A DNA stretch of 64,000 bases, taken from Amycolatopsis antarctica. GTDB lineage: Bacteria > Actinomycetota > Actinomycetes > Mycobacteriales > Pseudonocardiaceae. The notes beneath the pieces are model-generated. The model made no database searches and was not told the origin of the DNA. It saw nothing but the letters and a program-made list of their open reading frames with translations. The stretch covers positions 1 to 64,000 of the forward strand of contig NZ_NKYE01000011.1 in the NCBI RefSeq assembly GCF_002262875.1, in the 5' to 3' direction. Positions 54,501 through 63,173 of the stretch are shown piece by piece. Within the stretch, counting starts at the first letter, position 1. The number at the start of each line of letters is the position of its first letter. A program made the translations under genes and the position numbers.

Positions 54501-57500
54501 GTGACCGCCATCAGACGGAGCAGCGGCGGCACCGCGACGTCGAAACCGGCCGCCCGGTCGTCCGCGAGCAACCGTTCCAGCCGATCCTCACGCACCTCCG
54601 GGTCCGATTCGGACAGATCGACCTCCCGCCAGGGCATCGTCACCGACGAGGGCAGCACCTGCACGGCGTCACCGGAGTCACGGTGCTGGAACGCCGCACG
54701 CAGATTGGGATGCGCGGCGAGCAACCTGTCGCCCGCGGCGCGCAGCGCGGCCGTGTCGAGTTCCCCCTCGACGTCCATCCGGAACTGGACCACGTAGGTG
54801 TCCTGCCGGTCCCGGTCGTAGGCCGCGTGGAACAGCAGTCCCTCCTGCAGCGGTGCGAGTGGCAACAGATCCGTCACGCCACCGGGGTGTGCGCGCTCGT
54901 GCCGGTCGATCTCGGCCTGGGTCAGGTCCACCAGGGGGAAGTCGGAGGGGGTGTGCCCGCCCGTGCCCGCGCGCCCGGTGTGGTCGGCGAGCGCCGTCAG
55001 TACCGCGAACCACTCCTCGGCGAGCGGGCGGACGTCCACTTCGGACAGCAGGGTCCCCGGCCAGGACCAGGTAGCCGTCAGCTCGCGGCCCTCCCGGTGG
55101 CGTACCGCCAGCGCGTCGATGGCCAGCGCATGCGCCACCGGCCTGCCGGGATCCCGCCCGGCGTCGAAGACCTGGTCCGCGGCCACGGTGCCGAGGTAGT
55201 TGAAGCCGATCTGCGGGCGGCCCAGACCGGCGAGTTCGGGACCCGTCAGCGGGTTCAGGTACCGGAGCATCCCGAAGCCGATTCCCTTGCGTGGCACGGC
55301 ACGAAGCTGCTCCTTGACCCGCTTCACCGCCTGGTCCAGCGTCGCCGCGCCGAGGTCCCCGGCCGCACCGACCGGCCCCGGGTCAAGCCGAACCGGGTGC
55401 AGGCTGGTGAACCACCCGACCGTCCGGGACAGCTCCGCCCCGGGCACGGTGTCCTGTTCCCGGCCGTGACCCTCCACATCGACGAGCACACCGGTGCCAT
55501 CGCCCCGCCGGCGTGCCACCGCCGTGGCGAGGGCGGCGAGCAGGAGATCGTCGACGCCACAGTGGAACGCCGCGGGCACCGCCGTCAGCAGCCGTTCGGA
55601 GACGCGCGGGGGCAGTGTCAGCGTCACCTGCCGCACCGAGCCGGTGAGGTCCACGGCCGGATCGACGGGACGGGGGCCGATCAGCGGCTCCCGTGCGTCC
55701 AGCAGTTCGCGCCAGTACGGCAGTTCGGCGAGCGTCCCGGGGAGACCGGCCTGCTCGGTCAGTCCGCGCGCCCAGGCACCGAACGAGGTTCCCCGGCCCG
55801 GCACCGCCGCGGTCCGTCCGGCGGCGGCACGTTCGGCGGCGGCGAGGAATTCCGGCACCAGTACCCGCCAGGAGACCCCGTCCACCGCGAAGTGGTGGAT
55901 CGCCAGCAGAGCGGTGGACGGCCCGGTGTCTCCCCGGTCGAACCAGACGAGCCGGACCAGGTCGCCGGTCGCCGGGTCGAGCTCCCGCTGCACGGCGGCA
56001 CTCTCCCGCGCGATGGTGGCGGACCACACCTCGGCGTCGTCTCCGGAGGGGTCGTCCCCGGACAAATCCACCCGGCGCAGGCACCCCCGTTCCGCTACTG
56101 AGCCGGGCGGAGCGAACACCAGCTCGTCGCCGCTGAGCCGCATCCGCAGCGCGTCATGCCAGTCGAGCAGCGCACGCAGCCCGGCGAGCAGCGCGGTCTC
56201 GCCGAGTCCCACGGGAAGATCCAGCCGCATCGACTGGTGGAATCCGCGCAACGGGCCGCCCGTGCCGGCGAACCACGCCATCACCGGCGTCAGCGGGCTA
56301 CGGCCCGTGCCCTCGGCGGGGCCGGGCTGCTCAGGGGACAGGCCGGTACGGGCGGCCCGGGCGAGCGCGGCCGGGTTGCCGTGCCGGACCAGGTCGCGGG
56401 GTTCCAGCACGAGGCCGGCGGCACGGGCGCGGGCGACGAGCTGCAGCGACAGGATGCTGTCGCCGCCCAGATCGAAGAAGCCGTCGTCGATGCCGACCAC
56501 CGGAGTGTCCAGCACCTCCGCGAACAGGGCGCACAACCGCTCCTCGACCGGGTTCCGCGGCTGCCGGGACGCTGCCCGCTCCACCGGCCCGGGAGCCGGC
56601 AGCGCGGCCCGGTCCAGCTTCCCACCCGCGGTGACCGGCAACTCGGGCACCACCACGATGGACGCCGGGACGAGGTGTTCCGGCAGGATCGCGGCCAGGT
56701 GGTCGCGCAGTTCGCCGGAATCCGGTTCAGCGCCCCCGGCCGCCGGGACGGCGTAACCGGTCAGCCGGCGCTCCCCCGGGCGGTCGGCGCGCACGATCAC
56801 CACGGCACGGCCCACCCCGGGATGCGCGATCAGCGCCGCCTCGATCTCACCGGGCTCGATCCGCACGCCGCGGATCTTCACCTGGTCGTCCGCCCGGCCG
56901 GCGAACTCCAGGTCACCGTCCCGGTTCCACCGGACCAGATCGCCCGTGCGGTACATCCGCTCCGCGGCCGCGCCGCGGACGAACGGGTCGGCCACGAACA
57001 GTCCCGCGGTCAGCGCCGGGCGCCCGTGGTAGCCCCTCGCCAGGCCCGCGCCGGCGAGGTACAACTCGCCGAGCACACCCGGCGGAACCGGTCGCAGCCC
57101 GCGATCCAGGACGTAGACCCTGCTGTTGTCCCGGGGGCGCCCGATCGGTGCCGCACCGGCCTCGACGGAGGCGGCGGTCAGTTCCCGGTGGGTACCGATC
57201 ACCGTGTACTCGGTCGGCCCGTATGCGTTGACGACGGCGGTGCCCGGGCAGTGCCGCAGTACCCGCGCCACGGCCTCCGGCGAGGCCGCCTCGCCGCCCG
57301 TCCACAGCTCGCGCAGCCCGGCGAAGCAGTCGGGGGACTCGGCGGCGAAGTAGGTGAACAGCGCGGCCGTCACCAGCATCGCGGTGACGCCGTGCTCGGC
57401 GACCAGCGTCCGGACCCGCTCGGGTGTCAGCTCGCCCGCCGTGACGACGATCTGCCCACCGGTCAGCAGCGGAACCCAGATCTCGTAGGTCGAGGCGTCG

Positions 57501-59401
57501 AACGTGGGCGAGGAGTGGAACGAGACGACCCCGTGGGCCTCGCGCCAGCGCCGGTCCCGGGCGAGGCTCACCAGGCCCTGGTGGGTGACCGCCACGCCCT
57601 TCGGCGCGCCGGTCGATCCGGAGGTGTGCATGACGTACGCCGGTTGCCGCGGATCCGTCCCGGTGACCACGGCCGGTTCGCCGGGTCCGGAGGTCCCGCC
57701 GTCATCGGTGGTGAGCACGGGGACCCCGGCCGCACCCGCGGCGTCCCGATCGCGCGGCGCGGCGAGCACGAGGACGGCACCCACGTCGCGGACCAGCCGC
57801 CGGGTCCGCTCGGCGGGCTGGCCGGGGCTCAGCGGAACGTATGCCCCACCGGCCTTGAGCACGGCGAGCATGGCGACGACGAGGTCCGCCGAGCGGTCAA
57901 GGAGCAGGGCGACCCGCGACTCGCGCCGCACACCGGCCGCGATCAGGCCGCGCGCCAGCCGATCCGCCGTGGCGTCCAGTTCCGCGTAGCTGAGCGACTG
58001 GTGCCCGTCGCGCAACGCCGGGGCGCCGGGTGTGCGCCTGGCGTGCTCGGTGAACAGTTCGTGCACGCACTTCCCCGCTGGGTAGGCGGAGCCGGTGTCG
58101 TTGCGGGCGCGCAGGAGGTCGTCCCGTTCGGCGGCGGTGAGGATGCCGAGTTCTCCGGCCGCGCGGCCCGGATAGCCCTCGGTGAGCGTGCTGGTGACCT
58201 CGTCGAGCAGGCGCAGAAACCGGTCGTGGTGCTCGGCCACCTCCGCCGCGTCGTAACGGGCGGCGTTCCCGTCGGCGGCGGACTGCACGCCCCGGGCACC
58301 GACCCGGACGAAGAAGCCGAACGCGAGGTCGTCGGTGGGCCCGACCGCCAGGTTGTGCGCCGTCGCGGGGTGCTCGCCGAAACGAACGTCGAGGTCGAAC
58401 GGCACGAGATTGACGGTCAGGTCGACCAGGCGGTCACCTGGTCCGGTGCGGCCGAGATCCTTGCGCAGGTCCTCCATGCGGTAGCGCTGGTGCGGCAGTA
58501 CCGCGCGGAGTTCGCTCTCCACCTCGGTGAGCAGTCCGGTCAGCGGGATCCCGGTACCCACGGTGATCCGCAACGGCACGACGTTCGCGGTGAAGCCGGG
58601 CACGTTCCGCGTGGACGGGTCGAGCCGTGCGCCGACCGCGAGCCCCAGAACCACCTCGGACGTATCGGTCATCCGGTGCACGAACACCGCGGCCGCGGTG
58701 AGCAGGATCGCGGGCCAGGACACCCCGGCCGTCCGGGCCGCCGCCCGCCAGGCGTCCGGGCGGCCGGCGCCGAGCCACGCGTCGTGCCGGACCGAGGGCA
58801 GCAGTTCCGTGGACGAACGGCGCGAGAGTCCGGGCCGTGCGGGCAGGCCGGCCAGGCGGTTCGCCCAGAACTCGCGATCCCGTGCGAAGTCGGCGCCTGA
58901 TCGGTACTCGGCGTCGGCCCGCAGCAGCGCGCGCAACGAGCCGAACGGCGCGGGGCCGGATGCGTCCCGGCCCTCCGCGAGTGCCGTGTAGGTCTCGGCG
59001 GCCCGCTGGAAGAGCTGTGTCGCGCCGAGTCCGTCGACCAGGATGTGGTGGTAGCGGTGGTACCAGAAGTGGTGGTCCTCGGCGAGGGTGAACAGGATCG
59101 TGCCGAACAGGGGTGCGCCCGGCCCACGGGGGGCGATCAGGTCCTCGCGCATCAGGTCGTGGGCGGATCGCACCGGGTCCGCGTGCCCGGTGAGGTCGAC
59201 CCGGCGCGGCGAGGTCTCCGGCACCTGTCCAGGGCGTTGTGCCGGGCCGTCGGTCAGGGCGACGGTCAGTGTGTCGGCCTCGCCGACGGTCCGCGTCCAG
59301 GCGGTCTCGAGCAGCACCGGGTCCAGCGGGCCGCGGATGTCGTAGAACTCACCGATGTTGTGCCGGGGGTTCTCCGGGTCGAGCCGCCAGCCCAGCCACA
59401 T
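48548..59401 (-). CDS. Non-ribosomal peptide synthetase A (C-A-T-E-C-A-T-C-A-T)
   Basis: A synthetase of at least 3617 residues with three modules. C1 (1-440, YHHILVDG, EntF-like) leads to A1 (445-945), T1 (GGDSI, about 978) and E1 ([29 protein letters not shown]). C2 (HHLLLDG, opening '[11 protein letters not shown]') leads to A2 and T2; C3 (HHIVADG) to A3 and T3 (GGDSI). Pocket residues: A1 DAYLWGAVI(K), no match; A2 DVWHIGGIT(K), Ser-like but altered; A3 DVWHLSLID(K), Ser. After T3 comes a 45-residue tail '[19 protein letters not shown]'. Coordinates begin at the first canonical start, ATG 59401, but core motif C1 ('[12 protein letters not shown]') is encoded in frame upstream; see the entry at 59518. 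Confidence 0.96.
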   Translation of the reverse strand: MWLGWRLDPENPRHNIGEFYDIRGPLDPVLLETAWTRTVGEADTLTVALTDGPAQRPGQVPETSPRRVDLTGHADPVRSAHDLMREDLIAPRGPGAPLFGTILFTLAEDHHFWYHRYHHILVDGLGATQLFQRAAETYTALAEGRDASGPAPFGSLRALLRADAEYRSGADFARDREFWANRLAGLPARPGLSRRSSTELLPSVRHDAWLGAGRPDAWRAAARTAGVSWPAILLTAAAVFVHRMTDTSEVVLGLAVGARLDPSTRNVPGFTANVVPLRITVGTGIPLTGLLTEVESELRAVLPHQRYRMEDLRKDLGRTGPGDRLVDLTVNLVPFDLDVRFGEHPATAHNLAVGPTDDLAFGFFVRVGARGVQSAADGNAARYDAAEVAEHHDRFLRLLDEVTSTLTEGYPGRAAGELGILTAAERDDLLRARNDTGSAYPAGKCVHELFTEHARRTPGAPALRDGHQSLSYAELDATADRLARGLIAAGVRRESRVALLLDRSADLVVAMLAVLKAGGAYVPLSPGQPAERTRRLVRDVGAVLVLAAPRDRDAAGAAGVPVLTTDDGGTSGPGEPAVVTGTDPRQPAYVMHTSGSTGAPKGVAVTHQGLVSLARDRRWREAHGVVSFHSSPTFDASTYEIWVPLLTGGQIVVTAGELTPERVRTLVAEHGVTAMLVTAALFTYFAAESPDCFAGLRELWTGGEAASPEAVARVLRHCPGTAVVNAYGPTEYTVIGTHRELTAASVEAGAAPIGRPRDNSRVYVLDRGLRPVPPGVLGELYLAGAGLARGYHGRPALTAGLFVADPFVRGAAAERMYRTGDLVRWNRDGDLEFAGRADDQVKIRGVRIEPGEIEAALIAHPGVGRAVVIVRADRPGERRLTGYAVPAAGGAEPDSGELRDHLAAILPEHLVPASIVVVPELPVTAGGKLDRAALPAPGPVERAASRQPRNPVEERLCALFAEVLDTPVVGIDDGFFDLGGDSILSLQLVARARAAGLVLEPRDLVRHGNPAALARAARTGLSPEQPGPAEGTGRSPLTPVMAWFAGTGGPLRGFHQSMRLDLPVGLGETALLAGLRALLDWHDALRMRLSGDELVFAPPGSVAERGCLRRVDLSGDDPSGDDAEVWSATIARESAAVQRELDPATGDLVRLVWFDRGDTGPSTALLAIHHFAVDGVSWRVLVPEFLAAAERAAAGRTAAVPGRGTSFGAWARGLTEQAGLPGTLAELPYWRELLDAREPLIGPRPVDPAVDLTGSVRQVTLTLPPRVSERLLTAVPAAFHCGVDDLLLAALATAVARRRGDGTGVLVDVEGHGREQDTVPGAELSRTVGWFTSLHPVRLDPGPVGAAGDLGAATLDQAVKRVKEQLRAVPRKGIGFGMLRYLNPLTGPELAGLGRPQIGFNYLGTVAADQVFDAGRDPGRPVAHALAIDALAVRHREGRELTATWSWPGTLLSEVDVRPLAEEWFAVLTALADHTGRAGTGGHTPSDFPLVDLTQAEIDRHERAHPGGVTDLLPLAPLQEGLLFHAAYDRDRQDTYVVQFRMDVEGELDTAALRAAGDRLLAAHPNLRAAFQHRDSGDAVQVLPSSVTMPWREVDLSESDPEVREDRLERLLADDRAAGFDVAVPPLLRLMAVTVRPRRHLVVLTHHHLLLDGWSMPLLVRELFAAYAGSGQLTTVPASGYREYLEWLAGTDTGAAERAWRAALAGLAGPTAVVPCGPRGDIVAGDEELELSERDTAGLSAIARRCGVTLNTVLQAAVAVLLGRLTGREDVVFGTTVAVRPPEVPTVEDLVGLCINTVPVRARASTGEPWSRLLARLHREQSELGPHHHLALPAIQRAAGHGELFDTLLVFENYPHDPGFLPGDVPGLRLTGLRVAEETHYPLTIVAVPGPRLRLRSVCRGAAGDPVTRGLLGRLAGLLQAIRVGHEQPTGRTGVLTRDERHRWPEEMAGTVLPEPPGSLPGLFAAQAARTPDALAVLSGEVSLSYAELDARAGELAGRLAGLGVGVGTPVAIMLPRSVDLVVAVLATVRAGGMYVPVDPEYPADRIGFVLADSGAAVAVVGAESRALLPPEVVAVDAGPDGTGVVPAPLPATIPPGSGAYLIYTSGSTGRPKGVVVPHAAVCRHLRWWRGEFPLAADDRVLHKTPAGFDVSVWELFWPLTTGASVVLARAGGHRDPEYLAALIRDRAVTTAHFVPSMLDAFLDTPLASGCTALRRVICGGEALTPEAVERWYDTLDVPLYNGYGPTETAITVTVWPCRPGAGTVPIGRPVWDTRTMVLDHALCPVPAGVAGELYVAGGQLANGYHARPSLTATRFVADPFRPGERMYRTGDLVRRDAEGELEFLGRTDDQVQIRGNRVEPGEIERTLARHRSVAASAVVATPAASGSPRLVGYVVPRGEMPEPELLRAHLAEYLPVYMLPADFVRLDALPLNANGKLDRSALPVPGSETGTVFLAPRDEGERLLCAIWSEVLGIPEIGVRDDFFALGGDSIHSMRVVSRIRSETGARISPRALFEHPTVAALAAALPGSTAALPARGDLVARVHDGAPPLSLAQQRLWFLDEFRPGGVEYNLGVGWRLSGPLDTGALRAAVTGVAARHESLRTTFARLAGRGVQVVHPPAEVPVHEIDLSTSDSKTQSAELDRLLREESATAFDLRTGPLLRVLLVRLSGAEQVLVLSVHHIVADGWSLGIIAGELTALYEAAVAGRPALLPEPALRYTDYTLWQRDLWEPGVPADETAADLAYWREHLDGITPLELPLDRPRPAVRGSSGAQHTLDIPAELTSTLSALGREHGATLFITLTALTQLLLARHTGRRDIVIGTATSGRERTELEGLVGFFTDTLVLRSRIDESHGFGELLAQVRETVLAAYAHQGVPFGKLVETLAPERDTSRAPLVEVMLVLQNAPAQRFAPDGLDSREFPLPREATQFDLNIHFRQEPDGGLAGLIEYDTDLFDESTVAAFARRLVLLAARVTETPGRRLLDVPVLDATERARVAREDEGAEVAVPAGTLPELFAATAARMPGATAVVAGGISWSYAELDARVRGLAGRLTELGVRAGTPVAVLLPRSAESVVAALAVVHAGGVYVPMDPDHPAARRDFLLADSGAAVVVTDGGHDGSLPETVVPVHAGADHAARSVPPAAVPPGAPAYLIYTSGSTGRPKGVTVSHAAITGHLHWMRKAFELTARDRVLHKTSAAFDVSIWELFWPMLTGAAMVIARPGGHRDPEYLATLIRDEQVTTVHFVPSMLDVFLAASPAAGRTGLRRVLCSGEALSAATVRRWYELSDVPLHNLYGPTEAAIDVTWWPCDPGAEGVPIGRPVHNTRTHVLDHALRPVPDGVTGELYLAGGQLATGYHRRSGLTARSFVADPFRTGGRMYRTGDLARRNALGELEYLGRIDDQVKIRGNRIELGEVENALVGHPAVGRSAANVATGPAGAPMLVGYLVPVPGGTAPDPAVLRADLARHLPGYLVPSAFVVLDALPLSANGKLDRAALPAPEFAPRSGREPRTERERVLCRLFADVTGVDSAGPDDDFFAIGGDSILLIELVGRARDEGLVLTVRDVFARRTVAALAEAATDAPVAPLEEDTTVDEALVSVSQFEIDEFAGLLGAYEERQ

Positions 59402-59518
59402 GCCGTGCTGGGGGGCCGACAGCGGCAGGTCGGGTCCGGGGTCCGCCGCGTACTCGGGTACACCGGGGGTGGCCGGAGAAGGCGCCGCTCCGGCAGGCCC
59501 GAAACCTGGCGTTGTGAT
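59402..59518 (-). other. In-frame N-terminal extension of NRPS A, probable AUC start
   Basis: Thirty-nine codons upstream of ATG 59401 are in frame and complete condensation motif C1 ('[18 protein letters not shown]'). No ATG, GTG or TTG exists in this frame. An ATC codon at 59518 starts '[10 protein letters not shown]', and GGGGGAG (59524-59530) lies five bases upstream, ideal Shine-Dalgarno spacing. Non-AUG initiation at AUC, or a sequence change from ATG, is the simplest reading. Confidence 0.6.
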
Positions 59519-60074
59519 GTTCGCTCCCCCTGTACGACGTTCCCCCGAGCAGATTCCGTCGGCCGAATCACCACATAGCCCACTCCGGACAGAGGGAATT
59601 CAATGCCACCCAGCGCATTCGATACTAGGGACGACCATTCTTCGGGTCAAGCGACGAGCACACTCTCCGGCCGCCGAAAGAATTGCGCGCACCGACGGGA
59701 CGGCAGGTGGTGGAACGGTCACGGAACGAGACCGTAGATCGGAGCCCTGTTACGACCAGGCCTGATTTACTTTGACAGAGCCACCTTGACGAGATAGTGG
59801 CCCGATCACGACACCGGCGGGCGGCATTCTCGCCGAGATGGCCGAAACCCGGGCAAGAATTTCTTCTGCCACAGCTTTTCACCCAGCGGATTCGACGTCC
59901 GCATTATCGCACGCGGGCCGAAATGGGCGAGAATCAGCAAATTTGCGGATTGCATCGAAAGATGTAGTGAGAATGGTGCACCCGGGTGTGTGCGCCATGA
60001 TCCGAGTGGCCGACGACGGACGAGCGCGGCCACCGGCGCGATCGCCGATGGCCACCCTCGTCTGCTGAGATCGG
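59519..60074. other. Intergenic upstream of NRPS operon
   Basis: A 556-base gap between the NRPS operon and the GyrI-like gene, both on the minus strand. It contains the NRPS promoter and a leader of about 100 bases. A 76-codon frame on the plus strand (59838-60068) has no homology and is not called. AT-rich patches around 59860-59960 may be regulatory. Confidence 0.6.
59622..59650 (-). promoter_or_regulatory. NRPS operon promoter, TTGACC-17-TAGTAT
   Basis: On the minus strand, TTGACC (59645-59650) and TAGTAT (59622-59627) are separated by exactly 17 bases. It is the best sigma-70-like promoter in the intergenic region, about 100 bases upstream of the likely NRPS A start. An mRNA starting near 59615 would carry the GGGGGAG ribosome site. 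Confidence 0.7.
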
Positions 60075-60569
60075 TCAGTCGGCGAGGCGGAATGCCAGTT
60101 CGTGGCTCCACAGGTTCATGTCGGGCTGTTCCATGGGGTTGGTGAGGAACGACTCCGTCCGGCACCCCCACCGTTCGCCCTCCGGGACATGGGTCATGTC
60201 CCAGCGCAGGTCCTGATCCCCGCCCCAGCGGAGTACCTCCTCGGTGAGCGCGGGCAACTCGTCGGGGTGTCCGGTGTGGTGCACCACCACGAACCTGCCC
60301 GCGGGCAGCGTCGCCGGGTGGATGTCACCCTCGGCGGGGGGCGGGTCGGCGACCGGAACCCCGGCCGCAACGACGAGTTCGCCGTCGGGGTCGATCACCT
60401 CGTACTTCAGGAAGGGTGCTCCGACGAGAGCGATCCCGCGGGAGCCGAGCATGCCCAGGATCTCCGGAATCCGGTCGGCGATGGCGGCGTAGGTGGTCGG
60501 CGTGATCGTCCTGACGACGCCGGCGTAGTGCTGCTCAGGACGGTGCACGATCCGCGGCTCGACGGCCAT
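60075..60569 (-). CDS. GyrI-like/AraC effector-binding domain protein
   Basis: A 164-residue stand-alone GyrI-like small-molecule-binding fold: 'IVHRPEQHYAGVVRTITP' (strand one), 'APFLKYEVIDPDGELVVAAG', 'AGRFVVVHHTGHPDELPAL'. It binds hydrophobic ligands in homologues (BmrR, Rob, SbmC). Its start overlaps the upstream sigma-factor stop by 35 bases, so they are transcribed together. It may act as a ligand sequestering or sensing protein. The gene lies downstream of the sigma factor and upstream of the NRPS operon in the same direction. Confidence 0.88.
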   Translation of the reverse strand: MAVEPRIVHRPEQHYAGVVRTITPTTYAAIADRIPEILGMLGSRGIALVGAPFLKYEVIDPDGELVVAAGVPVADPPPAEGDIHPATLPAGRFVVVHHTGHPDELPALTEEVLRWGGDQDLRWDMTHVPEGERWGCRTESFLTNPMEQPDMNLWSHELAFRLAD

Positions 60570-61551
60570 GGGACTCCTCGGTGTTCGTTCGGCTGCTGTC
60601 GATGGTGGTACGGGCCCGCCCGGCGAAACTCATCGGCAGTCCGAAGAACGGGAACAGCCGGGCCGGGTCCAGGCAGGTGGTGACCTCGGTAACGTGCTCC
60701 GCGGTGACCTCGATCAGTACCCACGCGAAGCCCTCGCCGTCGCGGTACTGGCCGAACGCGGGAACACCGTTCGCGAATCCCGCGGGCACCAGCCGGTCGC
60801 CCTCGCACGACTGCCCGGGAGCACTGATCGCCGCGCCGATGTCCGCCCTGCCGCGCAGCCACCAGGTGAACGGCGGCATCGACATCGTCGCGTCCTCGTG
60901 CAGCAGTGCCACCAGGACTCCGACGTCGTGGCGTTCGAACGCGTCCACGTACCTGGAGAGCAGCGCGCTGCCGTGAGCGTCCAGCGGAGCCGGTGCCGCA
61001 GCGGTGTCGTGGTCCGCCATCCCTGCGCGGGCCCGTTGCAGCGCACTGTTCACCGAGGCCACGCTGTCGCCGAGCAGTTCGGCCACCTCGCCCGCCCGCC
61101 AGCGCAGTACCTCACGCAGGATCAGCACCGCCCGCTGCCGAGGGGGCAGCACCTGGAGCGCGGCGACGAAGGCCAGCCGCACGCTCTCCCGCAGCACCAC
61201 CTGATCCGCGGGATCGCCCTCGTCGAACAGGCGTCCGTCCGGAACGGGCTGCACCCAGTGCGGCTCCGGCAGCGGCGCGCCCAGCGGGGTGCCGGGACCG
61301 GCAGCGGGCACAAGGTCCATCGCCCTCGCCCTGCGCTGGGCGCTGCGCAGCATGTCGAAACAGACGTTGGTGGCGATGGCGTACAGCCAGGTGCGCGGGG
61401 CGGCCTTGGCCGCGTCGTAGGCGCCTGCGTTGCGCCAGGCGCGCACGAGGCATTCCTGCGCGGCGTCCTCGGCCTCGAATCCGGACCCCAGCATGCGGTA
61501 GCAGTACGCGGTGAGTTCCGCCCGGTAGCGTTCCAGCCGCAACTCGGTCAT
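60535..61551 (-). CDS. ECF sigma factor with C-terminal SnoaL-like domain
   Basis: A 338-residue ECF-type sigma factor. Region 2 is 'YRAELTAYCYRMLGSGFEAE' with 'EDAAQECLVRAWRNAGAYD'; region 4 is 'LPPRQRAVLILREVLRWRAG', 'EVAELLGDSVASVNSALQRA'. A SnoaL-like domain follows (about 195-320, 'LLSRYVDAFERHDVGVLVAL', 'WWLRGRADIGAAI'), as in the SigJ/SigX5-type ECF groups that use the extra domain instead of a separate anti-sigma. ATG 61551 is chosen from the homology start. The next gene is co-transcribed. Possible role in NRPS control is only positional. Confidence 0.92.
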   Translation of the reverse strand: MTELRLERYRAELTAYCYRMLGSGFEAEDAAQECLVRAWRNAGAYDAAKAAPRTWLYAIATNVCFDMLRSAQRRARAMDLVPAAGPGTPLGAPLPEPHWVQPVPDGRLFDEGDPADQVVLRESVRLAFVAALQVLPPRQRAVLILREVLRWRAGEVAELLGDSVASVNSALQRARAGMADHDTAAAPAPLDAHGSALLSRYVDAFERHDVGVLVALLHEDATMSMPPFTWWLRGRADIGAAISAPGQSCEGDRLVPAGFANGVPAFGQYRDGEGFAWVLIEVTAEHVTEVTTCLDPARLFPFFGLPMSFAGRARTTIDSSRTNTEESHGRRAADRAPS

Positions 61552-61686
61552 ACCGCCCGATCCTAGGCGTGCCCGCACCTCCGCCCGCTCTCCGCCGGGC
61601 TCCCTGTCCCGCCCTCACCGGCGTCGATCCGGCCCGGGTCGATCTCGGCCGGGCGGTTCCACGTGCCGCCGGGCAGGATGGGCCGG

Positions 61687-62151
61687 ATGGCGAAGCAGAG
61701 TGCGGGGATCCTGGTGTACCGGCGCTCCGGGGCCGTCCCGGAGGTGCTGCTCGGGCACCTCGGCGGCCCGTTCTGGGCCCGGCGCGACGAGGGCGCATGG
61801 GGGTTGCCGAAGGGTGAGTACGCCGGGGAGGAGACGGCGGAACACGCGGCGCGCCGGGAGTTCACCGAGGAACTCGGCCTGCCGGTGCCCGCCGGCGCCC
61901 TGCTCGGACTCGGGACCGTGCGGCAGGCGGGCGGCAAACTCGTGACCGCGTGGGCGGTGGAGGGCGAGCTCGATCCGGCGGGCATCGTCCCGGGCACGTT
62001 CTCCCTGGAGTGGCCGCGCGGCTCGGGCACCGTCCGGGAGTTCCCGGAGATCGACCGGGTCGCCTGGTTCGGGCTCGCCGAGGCGTCCGTAAAGATCCTC
62101 GCCGGGCAACGGCCGTTCCTCGACCGTCTCGATGGACTGCTCACCGGATGA
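61687..62151 (+). CDS. NUDIX hydrolase
   Basis: A 154-residue Nudix protein. The Nudix box is visible as 'GEYAGEETAEHAARREFTEE' followed by LGL (G-x5-E-x7-REUXEE). It starts 'KQSAGILVYRRSGAVPEV', typical of the branch that acts on nucleoside diphosphate derivatives or diadenosine polyphosphates. ATG 61687 is chosen; ATGs at 61663 and 61678 are also in frame. Divergent from the sigma factor, convergent with the sirtuin. Confidence 0.92.
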   Translation: MAKQSAGILVYRRSGAVPEVLLGHLGGPFWARRDEGAWGLPKGEYAGEETAEHAARREFTEELGLPVPAGALLGLGTVRQAGGKLVTAWAVEGELDPAGIVPGTFSLEWPRGSGTVREFPEIDRVAWFGLAEASVKILAGQRPFLDRLDGLLTG

Positions 62152-62193
62152 CACCCGGGCCTGCCGCCGGTGACGCGCTCAGGATGCGCGGGG

Positions 62194-63084
62194 TCAGCGC
62201 GGGCCGTGCAGTCCCACGTGCCCGGCCAGTTCGCTCAGGGCGCGGCCGAGCGGCAGGTCCACCCGAACGTTCGCGTAGCGGTCGCCGCGGGTACGTCCCT
62301 GGTTGACGATGAGCACCGGCGTGCCCGACCGGGCCGCGTGCCGGACGAACCGCAGGCCGGACATGACGGTCAGCGAGGAACCGAGGACGAGGAGGGCACT
62401 CGCCTCGTCGACGAGCCGGTAGCACCGGTCCACCCGCGATCGCGGCACGTTCTCCCCGAAGAACACGACGTCCGGCTTGAGCACGCCGTGCCCGCAGTCG
62501 GCGCAACCGACCAGCCGGAAGCCGCGCACCTGTTCCTCTTCCAGGTCGACGTCGCCGTCCGGGTTGATCCGCCCGGCCGTACCCCCGAACGCCGGATTCG
62601 CCGCCCGCAGCCGGGTGTCCAGCCGTTCCCGTGAACTCGTGCTCGCGCAGCCGAGGCACACGACGCGGTCCAGGCTGCCGTGCAGCTCGACCACACCGGA
62701 GGCACCGGCCGCCTGGTGCAGCCCGTCCACGTTCTGCGTGATGATGCCGGAGAGATGTCCGTGCGCCTGGAGCGCGGCCACCACCCGGTGACCGTCGTTG
62801 GGAGCGGCCCTGGCGATGGTGCGCCAGCCGAGGTGGCTGCGGGCCCAGTACCGCCGTCTGCCCTCGACACCACCGACGAACTCGCCGTAGGTCATCGGGG
62901 TGTGCGTACGCAGACTGCCGGATTCGCCGCGGTAGTCGGGTATCCCGGACTCGGTGGACAGGCCCGCGCCGCTCAGCACGACGACCCGGCGTCCGGTCAC
63001 CGCCGCGGTGACCGCGTCCAGGCACGTGGTGGTGGGCCACTGCTCCTCGGTGTCCGGAAAGGACAGGGTCGGTCGGGTCCGCAC
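62194..63084 (-). CDS. NAD-dependent protein deacetylase (Sir2/CobB)
   Basis: A 296-residue sirtuin that removes acyl groups from lysine using NAD. NAD loop: 'VVVLSGAGLSTESGIPDYRG'; 'GIITQNVDGLHQAAGASGVV' and the catalytic His in 'VELHGSLDRVVC'; zinc ligands 'CLGC' and 'CADC'; 'LVLGSSLTVMSGLRFV'; 'VLIVNQG'. Length is normal for class II-like sirtuins of actinobacteria. It starts at GTG 63084. It is convergent with the Nudix gene. Confidence 0.94.
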   Translation of the reverse strand: MRTRPTLSFPDTEEQWPTTTCLDAVTAAVTGRRVVVLSGAGLSTESGIPDYRGESGSLRTHTPMTYGEFVGGVEGRRRYWARSHLGWRTIARAAPNDGHRVVAALQAHGHLSGIITQNVDGLHQAAGASGVVELHGSLDRVVCLGCASTSSRERLDTRLRAANPAFGGTAGRINPDGDVDLEEEQVRGFRLVGCADCGHGVLKPDVVFFGENVPRSRVDRCYRLVDEASALLVLGSSLTVMSGLRFVRHAARSGTPVLIVNQGRTRGDRYANVRVDLPLGRALSELAGHVGLHGPR

Positions 63085-63120
63085 CCTCGCAGTTTACCGG
63101 CGCGGGGCCGGGGCCACCGG

Positions 63121-63144
63121 CGACGGCGACGGCGACGGCGACGG
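63121..63144. repeat. Tandem hexamer (CGACGG)4
   Basis: Four perfect copies of CGACGG in the 89-base gap between the sirtuin start and the oxidoreductase stop. Not coding. It could vary in copy number by slippage. Confidence 0.8.
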
Positions 63145-63173
63145 TACGAGGCGAGTGCGGGCCCGCGCGGAGG

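Noticed and set aside
56156-58900. A 914-codon plus-strand open frame opposite NRPS A, and other long antisense frames (36935-39520, 21614-23656, 16614-19034)
   Set aside because: They lie exactly opposite genes with full domain evidence, are rich in Arg, Gly and His as expected from antisense reading of high-GC codons, and show no protein motif.
39474-59518. Classification of the NRPS locus as a catecholate siderophore cluster because C1 resembles EntF
   Set aside because: No DHB or salicylate synthesis, aryl carrier, siderophore transporter, iron-box or MbtH gene lies nearby. EntF similarity alone is not enough.
59838-60068. A 76-codon plus-strand frame in the gap upstream of the NRPS operon
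   Set aside because: No recognisable family, poor ribosome site, and codon use unlike the neighbours.
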